This document shows positions 1 to 11,749 of a stretch of DNA of 64,000 nt, piece after piece (the first letter of the stretch is position 1; every line of letters begins with the position of its first letter). The notes below the pieces were generated by a model, which saw nothing but the letters and a program-made list of their open reading frames with translations, was not told where the DNA came from and did not search any database. This DNA comes from Trema orientale. Taxonomy: Eukaryota > Streptophyta > Magnoliopsida > Rosales > Cannabaceae. The translations under genes and the position numbers were made by a program. The stretch lies in assembly GCA_002914845.1 (NCBI GenBank), contig JXTC01000244.1:149884-213883 (forward strand), written 5' to 3'.

Positions 1-307
1 AATAGCTATAATGTCTGCACATAAAATGAGAAATATTTAAATTCATGTTTGATGAATTTATGATTAGGGTTTAAAAATTGTCAAGTATTTAAGAGAAATT
101 TGGTTTTTGTTTCATATTTGATGAAATGATATTATTCTATTTGTCTCAATGACAAAGTTTCCTTGTGAAAGAATAATATTCTTAATTGCGCTGAATGACA
201 TTTTTATTGACCTAAATTATTCTCATTGTATGATACTAATAATGATGAGATTGAACATGATAAATCTAATCATAAGAAACTAAGTAAGTACTAAGAATAA
301 AACATAG

Positions 308-1925
308 TTGTACTTCGGTCATATTAACCTAAATATGATCCAAAGATTGGTTAAGGATAGGCATCTAAACTTGTTAGAAGTCAAACAATCACTTATCTGT
401 GAATCCTATCTGGAAGGTAAAATGACTAATAGGTCATTTATTAGAAAAGACCTAAGAGTACAAGGATGTTTTAAAAATAGTACGTATTGTTGTCTGCGGG
501 TCCTTGAGAAATTAAGCCCAATGAGGTTTTGAATATATCATTATGAATGATTATTCATAATTTTATTATGTTTGCCTAATGTTACTCCTAGTTGAATTCT
601 TTCGAAAAGTTCAAAGAATTAAAAGCGGAAACTAAAAAGTAATTAAGAAAAGCATAAAGACGTATCGATTGGATCGAAGTGTTGAATACCTCTATAGAGA
701 ATTCTTAGGAATATCTCATAGACAATGAAAACTTTTGGTTATGATTAAGTTGTTGTTCGATTGTTCATTATTACGACCCAAAGTAAGTTATTTTTTAAGA
801 AAATAACTAATGATGTAATCAGTGTATCTATGAAAGATAGAATAGAGTAAGCACTAAGGAAGGATAAATCACTAAAAGATCAACATATATCGGACCCTCA
901 TTGTAGTGGGAGGATTGTGAGACAATCTGGTATATATTTGGGAATAGAAGAGCTCTATAACCTAAAATCGGATTACTTTATCTACAAAGAGACAATAGAT
1001 AATGTTAGTATAGATCTCTGACAAAAGGCAATAGAATCTACATTAGAGTCTATGTACTCTAACAAAATCTGGGATCTTATAGATCCACCTGGAGGGGTAA
1101 AAACTTTTAGATATAAACTAAGTCTATAATAGAAAAGGAGGAATAGACGAGAAAGTAAAGACTTTCAAGGCAAGTTAGTTGTAAAAGGATTATATACAGA
1201 AAGAATGTCTATTCTGTTGCTATGATCAAGTCTATTCATATACTCTTTTTCATAGTTGTATCTCTTGACTATGAGATATAATAAATGGATGTCAAGATAG
1301 CTTTCCTGAATAGCAATCTTGACGAATGTATCTAAAAGGTACAGTAAGAGGGATTCATTGAAAAAGGCCAAGAAAGTAAAGTTTGTGAAACTTTAAAGAT
1401 CTAATTTATAGAATTAAGAATTTGTCAAGAATTTATCGATTTGATCGATGCATAGACGAATCTTGTATCTATAAAAGATTCAGGGCAACAAAGTAATTTT
1501 TCTGATTTATACATATTGATGATATACTAATCATTGTGAATGATATAGGATGACAATCATTAATAAGAATTTGGTTAGTAAAATGGTATGATATTTATTA
1601 TGCTGTTGGGATAGTAAGTTATTACTAATACAATCCAGAACCCGAACATAGAGTTATAGTCAAGTGTATCCTTAAGTATCTTCAGAGAAATAGGAATTAT
1701 ATGCTTGTCTATTCTAGAGAAAGATCTAATTTATATAAGATATATTAATTCAGATGGTCGATCTGAAAATATACTTCAGAGGATCAACATTTTGTTATGT
1801 GTTAACCATAACAGAGAGACGTTATAGTGAGTAAGATTGCCTTAGCAGAAGAACCTTGCTGATCCGTTTACTAAATCTTTAGCAATCAAAGTATTTGAAG
1901 ATCACCTAGAAGGAATGGGACTGCG
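308..1925 (+). pseudogene. Copia pol remnant (pre-integrase, integrase, RT, RNase H)
   Basis: Best seen piece: residues beginning GHINLNMIQRLVKD and continuing to CESYLEGKMT, which match the histidine and cysteine spacing of the gag-pre-integrase domain. Integrase, RT and RNase H pieces follow in several frames, including YAVGIVSYY then CILKYLQR near 1,600-1,690, the usual copia RT-to-RNase H region. Nonsense codons and frame changes occur throughout. It is a relic and not a functional gene. Confidence 0.82.
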
Positions 1926-1962
1926 TGATATATCACATCTGCTTTAAGGGTAAGTGGGAGAT

Positions 1963-3617
1963 TGTTGGGAATATGCCCTAGAAAGTAGTTTCTTTGTTTG
2001 GCATTTTAAATAATGTTTATTAGATTTAAGTGTTATCTATTTGTTGTTAATAAATTCCATATTATGTCCCAAATTATATACATGTGATGTTTATGTTTTC
2101 CATTATACAAACGTCTAAAAGTTTCCATGAGTAATAAAGAATTAATCGTGTGAAGTGTTCACATGTGAGAGACTAAATTCTTTATTTCATTATGTCTAAA
2201 TTAAAAGTTCACATTCTGTAAATAAAGATGGAATACTTTATTTTGCCATAGAATGTAGTGTTGTTCATTTCAACGGGATTGATGAAGTCTCCTATCATCA
2301 AAGTGTCTGACTTCAGATAGAAACACTAGTGCATTATAAGAAAGTTATAAGTGCATTGAACTGGACCAAGTGAAAATAGAATTTGAGGTTAAGTGCCGTA
2401 ACTCAATATTCTATCTTTCACTAATCTAGCACTATTACAAGATTACCTTAATCCTAGTGATTGTCGGACTTGCTTTCATGAGTTTTATCTTTTTGACTTA
2501 CTAAAGGACTAGTTCCGATTATATGGTTCGAACTCTAGTATCTTGGAAGATAAGATTTGTGAATTAACGAGAACGCCTTTTATGATTTGGACACCATGCA
2601 TATAATGTCACTTTGAGTTTTTTGGACTTGGATAATAAAAACTAGGCGCCAGGTATTCACTTTGTGAATTTGACTGTGTTTGTAAGGGCAGTTACAAACA
2701 CCATAGTCAACTATTATCCATTAAATGAAAAATGGCAACTCAAAGGTAAACATGTACTAGAGGAGTAATATGGTAATTTCACCTTACTAGTACGGCATTG
2801 CATCGGGGGTATATCTGCAGGTATAGTATATGCTAAATGGATCAAGTTAATTAAAGCGTTAATTAGCTTCACAGAAAATATATGACATTTAGTCTAAGAG
2901 TGCAATATTGGGCCTATAGTGTAGTGCCCCAATATTAATGGACAAGGCCCAGTCATAATTAAGAGTTAATTATACCTGTGGGCAGTTGGCCCATTGGAGC
3001 TTAGATTATTTGGATCCATAAGGTCCCCTGTCTAGCTCACACATAGCCCAATACTAATTGGATGGTCAGTTGAGCCCAATAAGCCCACTAGGGTTTACAT
3101 CCCTTTAGTACTTAAGAGAAAAGTTCTCATAAGCCTACACACAAGAGCTACACGCCTACTACATGCACAGAAACTGTGCTTGGCGTGAAACAGAGAGAAA
3201 AAGAGAGAGTGAGAGTGACGAGCCGCCACAGGAGAAGTCCCGTATTCGTTCATGGCCGCCGAGGGAGAGATACCCATGGCCGTAGACGTGCAATCAAGGA
3301 GAAGGAAGAGCGTCTTCCGGATCGTCCGCTCATCTCTCGTTGGGAATCAAGAAGGTGCCCATACACCGGATCATTCAACGGGTTCCACAGAATAGACAGG
3401 AAGGCTCAATGGTTGTGAAGCGCTTCCAGGTTTTATCTAAATCAAGATCCATGAATGGATTTATGTTATATTAACGATCCTGTTTATTTTGTTTTGTAAA
3501 ATTTCAAGAAAAATTTAAAATACCAATTCCGCTGCGTTCTTGATTTGTTTACAAAACTGCGGAAATCGTTTTCAGTAAAATCATTTTTTCAGAAATTTAT
3601 TTTCGGAATTTCCAACA
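1963..3617 (+). repeat. 3' LTR of the decayed copia element (1,655 bp)
   Basis: It starts TGTTGGGAAT directly after the purine tract and ends ATTTCCAACA, a terminal inverted repeat with one mismatch and canonical TG...CA ends. Copia coding sequence of a different element begins within a few bases downstream, which fixes the right border. At 1,655 bp it is long for a copia LTR. The 5-bp target duplication should read ATTAT (3618-3622) and should also precede the unseen 5' LTR. Confidence 0.82.
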
Positions 3618-3621
3618 ATTA

Positions 3622-4506
3622 TTGACTCAACACAAGTATATTCGTGACTTATTAGACCGGACCAATATGATTGGTGCTAAAGAGTGCACCACACCTATGT
3701 GCTCTGCCCAGTCTCTTCAGCTAAATGACGACTATCTGCCAGCAGATGCATCCAAGTTTCTCCAGGTAATTGGAGCTCTTCAATATTTGTTATTCACTCG
3801 TCTTGATGTGTCTTATGCAGTCAATAAATTGGCACAATTCATGCACTCTCTTACCGAAACTCATTGGTCTGCAGCGAAACGGATTTTACGTTATTTGAAA
3901 TATACCATACACCATATTCTCTTTCTCAAACATAGTCAACAACTGTGTGTTACTGCATTTACTGATGCCGATTAGGTGGGCAATCATGATGATCGGTCGT
4001 CTACTTCTGCGTACATCGTCTATCTTAGTGGTAATACGATTTCATGGTGTTCCAATAAGCAAAAATCCGTTGCCTGTTCTTCCACCGAAGCAGAATATCG
4101 GGCTCTTGCATCCTGTGCTGCAGAGGTGCTTTGGGTTAAAAATTTACTTGGTGAATTACAAGTTCCTTATTTATCAGCTCCACAGATCTTTTGTGATAAT
4201 ATAGGTGCAACGTATCTTTCAGTTAATCCTATATTTCACTCACACATAAAGCATATCTCCATTGACTATCATTTTGTTCGTGACCATGTGGCTGGAGGTT
4301 CCTTTACCGTATCTCACATATCCTCTAAAGATCAACTAGCTGATGCTCTTACAAAGTCCCTTCCTTCTCTCACATTTCATCAATTACGTTCCAAGATCGG
4401 TATCTCCAATGGGAGCACCATCTTGCAGGGGCGTGTTACTGATTCTTCTGTCACACGTATAGCTGCAACTCCAAACTCTTCACCACCTGAATCTCCTCAA
4501 GTTTGA
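3622..4506 (+). pseudogene. Copia RT C-terminus and RNase H with one in-frame stop
   Basis: Two open stretches in the same frame are separated only by TAG at 3973-3975. The first (117 codons) carries the RT C-terminus and the RNase H start, with YAVNKLAQFMHS, AAKRILRYLK and TDAD. The second (176 codons) carries the RNase H signature SSTEAEYRAL, the DNIGA motif and DQLADALTKSLP. Coding sequence is far better kept than in the inserted copia. The stop falls right after the TDAD acidic motif. The N-terminal part is outside the window. The last residues past about 4430 run into the LTR. Confidence 0.85.
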
Positions 4507-4638
4507 AAGATTTGATATCAACAATTTCATCAAAATCTACTCCTATTTTATCTCCACATATATTTCTCTAGTTTGTTGTTTCTGTAGTTTTTGTATTTTA
4601 AAATCAGTTATATCTACTTCTTGTTTTTAGGACTTTTT
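4434..4638 (+). repeat. Truncated 3' LTR of the second copia element
   Basis: It begins TGTTACTGATTC after the purine-rich tract at about 4425-4433, as copia LTRs do. No CA end or matching 5' LTR can be seen because a MITE interrupts at about 4639. The boundary is inferred. Confidence 0.5.
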
Positions 4639-4819
4639 ATATATGGGTACCAATCCAATAGGTATTTTTTTTTTTTAACCTATGCATAGGTATCAATTGG
4701 GCCAATGAAAAATTTTTTTGCACATTTTTTATATTAAAAAATAGGAGAGAGAAAAAGCATTAATGATGCACGTCTTTTCATGCATCTCATTTTAACCGTT
4801 AGATCATTGTTAGATGATG
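4639..4819 (+). mobile_element. Foldback MITE, family A, copy 1 (cut by gap)
   Basis: The sequence TATGGGTACCAATCCAATAG, a T run, then an inner CCTATGCATAGG palindrome matches the copy at 59,761 in the same orientation and the copy at 18,357 in reverse. The right half is lost in the N gap. The superfamily is not clear; the ends fall in TA-rich DNA. Confidence 0.65.
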
Positions 4820-5110
4820 NNNNNNNNNNNNNNNNNNNNNNNNNNNNNNNNNNNNNNNNNNNNNNNNNNNNNNNNNNNNNNNNNNNNNNNNNNNNNNNNN
4901 NNNNNNNNNNNNNNNNNNNNNNNNNNNNNNNNNNNNNNNNNNNNNNNNNNNNNNNNNNNNNNNNNNNNNNNNNNNNNNNNNNNNNNNNNNNNNNNNNNNN
5001 NNNNNNNNNNNNNNNNNNNNNNNNNNNNNNNNNNNNNNNNNNNNNNNNNNNNNNNNNNNNNNNNNNNNNNNNNNNNNNNNNNNNNNNNNNNNNNNNNNNN
5101 NNNNNNNNNN
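4820..5110. other. Assembly gap (291 N)
   Basis: A run of 291 unknown bases. It falls between MITE family A on the left and MITE family B on the right, a repeat-rich place likely to break assembly. The true length is unknown. Confidence 0.99.
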
Positions 5111-5393
5111 ATGTATGTATACCATATAAATTGAATTCAACAAATCAAAGGGTTTATATTCAAATCAATATTATTGTTAATCTGTAGGTTTTATTTTGTT
5201 CAATTAAAATTCATCACGTACTTCTTTTCTTGGTAAAAAATAGAGAGAGAAAAACTTTGAATAATGTATATTTATTTTTATAATTTTTTTCAAACTACTC
5301 AAATTATGGTAGCCGTTAGATAATAATTTAATGGTGCAAAAAAATACCTATAGATAGATAAAAAAATATACCTACTAGACTATGGCCTATATT
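5111..5393 (+). mobile_element. Foldback MITE, family B, copy 1 (left end in gap)
   Basis: The interior AATTAAAATTCATCAC, the GAGAGAGAAAA block and the right end TAGACTATGGCCTATA match the copy at 60,021-60,268 in the same order and orientation. The left terminus lies in the gap. The right end resembles family A ends, so A and B are probably related. Confidence 0.55.
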
Positions 5394-6423
5394 ATATAAT
5401 ATATATATATATATACATATGGATTATGTCTCAATGAAATTTTTTATTTTTACTCCATGGATAGATACTTTGACCAATTTGAAAATAACTTGCAATAGTA
5501 CATCATTTTTACCTACAACTATTTCATTCATTCTTGTAGAAAATCCTCTTTCAATAGAGGTAGAAATAAGTTTTTGGAATGACTTTTTAAGAAAAATAAT
5601 TTAAAATAGTTTTTTAAAGGAAAAAGTTTTTATAAACAATATTAGTGTATAAACTTTTATGTATACGGTTTTTTTTATAGAATATATAAGGTTAATCAGT
5701 TTTGATATCATAAAAAAGAAAAAAGAAGAAGAAGAAGGAATGGGCTTTAAAAGTTCGGATAAAACTTTTGTTTAGAATAAATATACAGTTAGTTTTTCTT
5801 TTTTAACAAAAACACGGTTAGTAATTACGTAAAATCAAAAGTATTGTTTAGATAGAAATTAAACGTTTCTTTTATTTATTTATTTATTAATTTTATTGTT
5901 GTTATTGTTGTTGATTAATATTATTATTAGTGTTGTCCTATGTTAAAATAAATCCACATGTAAAATAAAAGAAAAAATATTAAGGTAATCAAATAGGTAA
6001 CATGTGCATGTAAAACAAAAAATTAACACGTAAAAATAACAAAGAAACAAGAGAAAGAATCAGAAATTATTGACTAGATAAGTTATACATCAAAGTAAAA
6101 TAGTTAAAAAAAATAAAAATTAAGGTACTTAAATACGTAACACATGAAATCATAGAAGAGAGAGANCAAACATATATATTACCAACTTTTTTTTTTTTTT
6201 GTAAATAGTTTTCTATATTTATATACGTATTAATTATTATTTTTTTGTAAAATTATTAATATTATTATAACTATCATATCAAAATCTAATGAACTAAATT
6301 AGAGTATCCATCTATAAAGAAAAAATAAAAATCTCTATTCAAACATCATTTATATAAATATAATATATATGTATATATGTATGGAGTGTACCCGTATTAA
6401 ACACGGTCCGTCAAGCTCTCTAG

Positions 6424-6475
6424 ATTGAGAGAGAGAGAGAGAGAGAGAGAGATATAGATAGATAGATAGATAGAT
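6424..6475. repeat. Compound (GA)n / (GATA)n microsatellite
   Basis: A run of GA repeats passes into ATAG/GATA repeats. It is a simple sequence repeat with no sign of function. Confidence 0.9.
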
Positions 6476-7826
6476 GGCCAATCTTACCAAGTAGATGACA
6501 GATTATCTTGGACTTGGATGGGGGTCCATTTCGGTGGCAGCTGTGCATGAAAGTGAAACGTTTATGTAATATGTAGAATCCAACATGGCATTCAATGTTA
6601 TATTGACACCATTATCCGCCGACATGCATGCATATGATATATTTTTGTGTTGTGGTTTTCAGTGTTGAAGGTCTTGTAATTTTATAAATTTCTCTTTTTG
6701 CAAGATATATATCACATGATCAGTACTAACTTCATATATAGACCAAAAGCTGCTTTAATTAGTTGTTTTAATATGAATTTTACTTTTCAAGGAAAAACCC
6801 TTCCAACCTTGAAACTAAATCAGGTTTTACATGATGCTGGAATTAGTGGCCTCTTATAGTAGTATATTTAATTGTAGGATTATTTCAGTGAAATTAATTA
6901 TTTGTAATTTTTTATGATAATGAATTACAAAAGGCTTTTAGCAAAACGGCCGGGTTAATTTGACTGTTCATTATAAGTATAAAAGGAGAAATTTAGGTGG
7001 ATGACTAATATTTTAAATTTAATTAAGTAAATATCTATTTTTTAAATTTTATAGCTAAATGTCCAAGTATATATATTTTTACATTTGGTAGATAAACATA
7101 TCAATTTCAGTTACTGTACTGAAATGTGCTGAGTATATAATTTTTTATATTTAGTATATAAAATTTTACATTTGGTATATAAACATATATACCGGATATT
7201 TTACTATAACATTTGACAAAGGGATATTTACTTAAATTGGGCTCAAAATTTGGTCATATTTCTATAAGGCCCCAGCTAACTTAATTTATCAGTATAAAAT
7301 CTTAATATTCTAATATATTTATTGATATACTAGTGCACATATATTTTATTTTCGGTTCTTGCTGTGCTGGAGCCAGAAAATATTTTTAGAGAGAGCTTTC
7401 TCCTTTTTGCTTTTTTTAGTTTTTTTCCTTCACTTTCTTCAAACATAGTTGTAATTTAATTAGGGCTTCTTTCAAAATTCCAGCCCCAAAAGTGCCAAAA
7501 GTTGAAAAATCCGAGATGGGCCAACATTTTTGAAAAATTTTGGATTGATTTAAAAAAATATCACTTTTTTAAAACATTTATAGAAAAATGACATTTTAAT
7601 TAGCATTTAGAGAAATACCACTTTGTTTCAAAATTGGTATTTTTCAATAGTACTCGAGGTAATCAATCTAGTTACTTGAGAGAACCGGTCAAGTTACTTT
7701 AGATAACTCAATTGGTTAATAAAAAGTGATATTTTCTAAATATTTTTAAAAATTAAAATCCGGGATTTTTCAATTTTTTTTGAAAAATTACCATAAAAAA
7801 TTAAATTTCCTCATTTAGTAATATGT

Positions 7827-7911
7827 AAGTAATGTAACTCATAAAAATTATAAAATACTAATTTTGAAAAGTAATGTAACTCATAAAAATTATAAAAATA
7901 CTAATTTTAAA
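7827..7911. repeat. 42-bp direct tandem duplication
   Basis: AAGTAATGTAACTCATAAAA and the bases after it occur twice, at 7827 and 7869, nearly unchanged. Confidence 0.8.
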
Positions 7912-8184
7912 ACACAATATAGGATTAAAAAGAGTTTTTAAAAGTGAGTACAAATAAAAACTAACAAAATTTGAGGGCAATTTAAATCAAGTATTTGAAA
8001 ATAATATAAATAAAGTTTAAAAGTCAAAAAATTTGCTGTGGTTATACGAGGGTCATTATTGAATTTCTTCTTTTTAGTGAAATATATATGTATAAATTTT
8101 ATAATTATAAAGTTTTAGGAGGGAAAATGTAAGACAACCAAATTTTTTAAAAAAGATATTGACGCAGAATATGAAATTTTAATA

Positions 8185-8233
8185 AGTTAGGGGGCATATG
8201 CTCCTGGCTCCCATGATCCCATCTGGCTCCGCC
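8185..8233. mobile_element. hAT-like terminal fragment
   Basis: CTGGCTCCGCCACT resembles the right end of the hAT element at 33,506-34,344 (CTAGCTCCGCCACTG). A possible opposite end (GCTGGAGCCAG) is near 7,370, but no matching target duplication is seen, so the full extent is left open. Confidence 0.4.
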
Positions 8234-9949
8234 ACTCTTATACGTATTTTCCTTTTTGAAAAAAGGGTAAAAATGGACAAATAACGTCTGACAAAATTTG
8301 TTGAGTAACTAATTAAATGTTAACAGAGCCTTTTTTTTTTTTTGGGAGGAAGGAAGGGAGTAGAGTACTCTACTTTATCTCCACCTACATACTATCAATA
8401 CTAATGTTTTTGATAAGCTCATAGGTTATCTTTTTAACAGGCATGATATGACAACATTTTGACATTAATTTTATCAATCATAAATTTTGGTTAGTTTGAC
8501 GTTACAACTCAAGCTTTTAAATATGGTGGCAAAATTAAATAGGTACCATCTATGTCACTCAAAAAAAATTCTCAAGCTCTATCTCAAGTTTTCAACGAGT
8601 AAAAGTACACTCGTCATATTACAAAAGAAAAATAATGTAGATAACTGGTTATTCTTAATGACGTAAACAATATATTTTTTTTAAAGGATAAACTATTAAT
8701 TTGCTATCATGAGTTCTTGAAATGCAATGCATAATTGCTTGTTGACTTTAGAAACATCAATTAAGTTTAAAAATTAGGTCTATGTCTATCCAACTTATAT
8801 GTCAAGTGACACAAAAATAAATATATTAAACATTAAACCAATAATAAAGAACAGAACATGATCTTTACAATACTGCGGTTGCAATTAGCTTATAGATGGT
8901 AACTTCAACGTTGTAACTTTAATTAAGTACTGTATGTCTTATTCCAAAAATATAATATATATATATATATTTGTAAAAAGGCAAACAAAAAGAAATTAAA
9001 CAAATATAGATGGAATTCTTATATGTTCAATATGAAAAGAGGATAAGATTTTATATAGAAAGCCGCCTTGAGACGTTCAAATGAAGAGTACTCATAGACT
9101 CATCAAGCTTATATCACTTTCAGCTCACTAGATATACAATTTGAGGCAAGACTTTTGTTTGATTATAAAGACATTACAATGACGAAAGATATTTCTCATG
9201 TTACGCACAAAAGAATATAGCTGCTTCTAGCTAAGAAGATGAGAAAATGAAGCCCATTAAACTCTTATCTTTTCTTTTCTTTTCCTTTTTTTTTTTTTCC
9301 GAGACTATTCTTCCAATAGTTTTGCAACATTTCTAAATGAAGTACGAATTCAAATCATCGGTCTAATATTTTTGTAAGTAGACTTTAGATTGGATTAAAT
9401 TTTAGATGACGTGACATTAAACTTATTGGTTTAATTAAACAATAATTATTATGGATTAATTAACCCCAAATACTTGATTACGTGAACAGCAAATGACAAA
9501 CAAGCAAAGCAGAAAACAAAATTTATAGCGGTTCTCTTTAAGGTTAGAATCGCGTTCATTTCATCGCTGCATATTATTACTTTAATGAAGAAGAAGACTA
9601 TCAAGCGATTTCACATCTCTCATATTCTACAAAATTTACTCTGAGCTAAGCCTTTCATTCACTTATCAAAATCTGTCGCATGATACCTTCTAGTAGGAAA
9701 AATTAGCATTACGGCACCCTGCTATACATATACGAAATATCTATATATATATAGTATTAGGATACACCAAACTGGACAAAGAATCTGAGTTTGTAAAATA
9801 CTATGATTTTTGCTAAACCAGCTCCTTAAAAGGACAAAAATGACCAGCTTCTTTGGTCTCAATGCCAATTCACATTTAATTTTGTGCGCATAAATATGTC
9901 AATAAACAAAGAATTTCTTGTTTTTTTTTTCTTTTTAGGGAAAAGGCTA

Positions 9950-10620
9950 ACAAACCCTTATGCCTTATCCTTATCCTACTCGTCAGAAGAACAAACAAAC
10001 GAACGGGTTCAGCAAGTGTCATCACTCAGCAACCAACATCCCACGTGGCAGATGCATGCACATGGGCTTTGGCTCATACAAAAACCGAAACCGAACTATA
10101 CACAAGGGCCCACTTTGTCGTCAAGCTAAGGGGACCCACTTGTTAGCCGGCCCAAATCCACTCAAACAAGGATTAGAGATTAGGATTTTCTTTTCACTTT
10201 CTCGACTTCCAAACGCCAGTTTTCTGAGTCAGCTTTTCGTGCAGTTTGTGAGCCCTTTTACCTTATTTTGGTTTTATTTTCGAGTTTTGTTTTGGTGGGT
10301 AATGACTAATGACTAGTAATGAGCACTTTATGGCACGGTGCTTACTCAGGAAATACTAGATATCCCAATTCTTCCACAAAAGAATGAGGTCCGGTTCGAA
10401 TCTGACACGTAAGGTGGGACCCTTTTACTGGCTAAAAGAGCCTAGGTTTTTGTTAAACATACTCATCTGTCACTCTAGAATCTGGATCATTATCCTGAAG
10501 AGACGATCTGTGTCCCCCATGATTGAGATAGGTTTTACATGCATTAGGTTTCATAATTCATATATGGGCCTTAGTCGTGGTGTCGCTTCCAAAAGAAAAT
10601 TGGACCCACACACCGGTAAA
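9950..10620 (+). promoter_or_regulatory. Promoter-like island with a G-box
   Basis: This stretch is less AT-rich than its surroundings and holds a G-box/ABRE-like CCACGTGGCA at 10041-10050. The open frames through it give no recognisable protein, and no coding gene follows for 5 kb on the plus strand. It could be a regulatory region, an unannotated noncoding transcript start, or a decayed gene. Confidence 0.22.
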
Positions 10621-11749
10621 TAGAAGGTTCCATTGATTTAATTTGGGAGATTCGCACATCAATTAGCGTGTGATGTTAATATCACGAAGTATTAGTGAAT
10701 TGTGCTTAATAGTATTGTATGAAAAGAATTGTAAGTTGTCTTACGGTTCTCCACGTTTTGTTGGGACTAAGAGATTAGTTAGATATGAAAAGCGTGTTTC
10801 TTCGTTCAATTGCTATTAATTGTGAAAGTAATTGACACTAGGATGATCATATTTTTAGGGCAAGACTATAATCGAGGTTGCAGCTTAGCAATTTGAAAGA
10901 TGGTACAACATTGATGAAATGTTAGAAGCGTTATATACGTGCGTGAAATTTGTTTAGTGTGACAATTTGTTGTCGTACATTTTCAAAGGGAGCAAAAACA
11001 AAAGTGTGAAATATGTTGGAATTAGAACTGCCAGTCCAAGTATAAATGGAGTCAGGAGTTTTATCGAGTGGGAGCTAAAATTGTATTTTATTTATTTTGT
11101 AGAGTCATTATATATTTTTTCTGTTTTTGAGTAGAGGCTTTGTATATAATTTAGGTTAAAACATTATAAAAATATGTGAATAATTAGACTTTTATTTTTA
11201 AAAAAAAAATAAAAATTGAGTGAGGCTCAAACCCCACTACCTAGTATGTGCCATCGTGCCTGCATCCAAGTATGAATATGTGGTAATTTTGCTTTCGTGT
11301 ATGTAATGATGTACCACTTTCAGTAGCGATGAATAAACATCCATTCCAACTGGTCTTGTGACAGCATTTTACGCCTAAACCATTCATTTGATTAAAATTA
11401 TTAAAGAAAAAGAGTGGTGCTAGCTATTTATAGTATACTTACTAAATACCTTAAACTGTTATTACGTATTACTATGTAATAGAAAATCCACTATATAGAA
11501 GCATTTGTACATATTAATACATATATAATCATTTTAAAAATAACACTGGTCAAATTCTCATTCTTTACTAATTCTATATATTCATCCCAAGGGAGAATTT
11601 TGATTTCAAGTCCTTGAATTTCATTTTATAAAAGAAAACTGCACGTGTCAGTCTCTAGCATTTCTCTTTCAAAAATGTAAACAAAACCAACATTAAGATT
11701 AACTTCTATGTTGTAATAATATACATTTAGCTACTCTTGGGGGTAATTT

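Larger units (their letters stand above)
1..3617 (+). mobile_element. Decayed Ty1/copia retrotransposon, 3' two-thirds plus 3' LTR
   Basis: Plus-strand pieces of a copia polyprotein appear in the expected order: a gag-pre-integrase zinc-finger segment (308-470), an integrase core start with NDYS (about 490-720), a reverse transcriptase motif MDVKIAFLNSNLDE (from 1285), the IDDIL active-site motif (about 1512), and an RNase H end reading ADPFTKSLAIKVFEDHLEGM (about 1855-1920). Many stops and frameshifts separate them, so no protein is made. A purine-rich stretch AAGTGGGAG ends just before the 3' LTR. The 5' LTR and gag lie left of the window. The element is inserted within another copia element that resumes at 3618. 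Family order and motifs are known copia features; the element's age is inferred. Confidence 0.88.
3618..4638 (+). mobile_element. Second Ty1/copia element, RT/RNase H end and LTR start (host of the nested insertion)
   Basis: Copia RT resumes immediately after the inserted element's LTR with LTQHKYIRDLLDRTNMIGAK, continues through RNase H, then reaches a purine-rich GCAGGGGCG and a TGTTACTGA that looks like an LTR start at 4434. The LTR cannot be followed beyond about 4638, where a foldback MITE begins and an assembly gap follows. The upstream part of this element should lie left of the window, beyond the inserted copia. Confidence 0.82.
5394..11744. other. Intergenic AT-rich DNA, no gene seen
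   Basis: No open frame here resembles a known protein. It contains microsatellites (6424-6475 and AT runs), a 42-bp tandem duplication (7827-7911), a possible inverted-repeat unit (about 7555-7790), a hAT-like end (8185-8233), and a less AT-rich island near 9,950-10,620. A single N is at 6166. Confidence 0.6.

Noticed and set aside
4780..5187. Open frames spanning the N run
   Set aside because: They consist almost wholly of unknown residues and are artefacts of the gap.
10321..10480. tRNA gene or SINE suggested by GGTTCGAATC
   Set aside because: Only a B-box-like string is present. No A-box at the right distance, no clover-leaf pairing, no A tail and no duplication.
9884..10623. Small genes of 79-118 codons
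   Set aside because: No motif, no splice structure and frames overlap each other. More likely chance frames in a less AT-rich patch.
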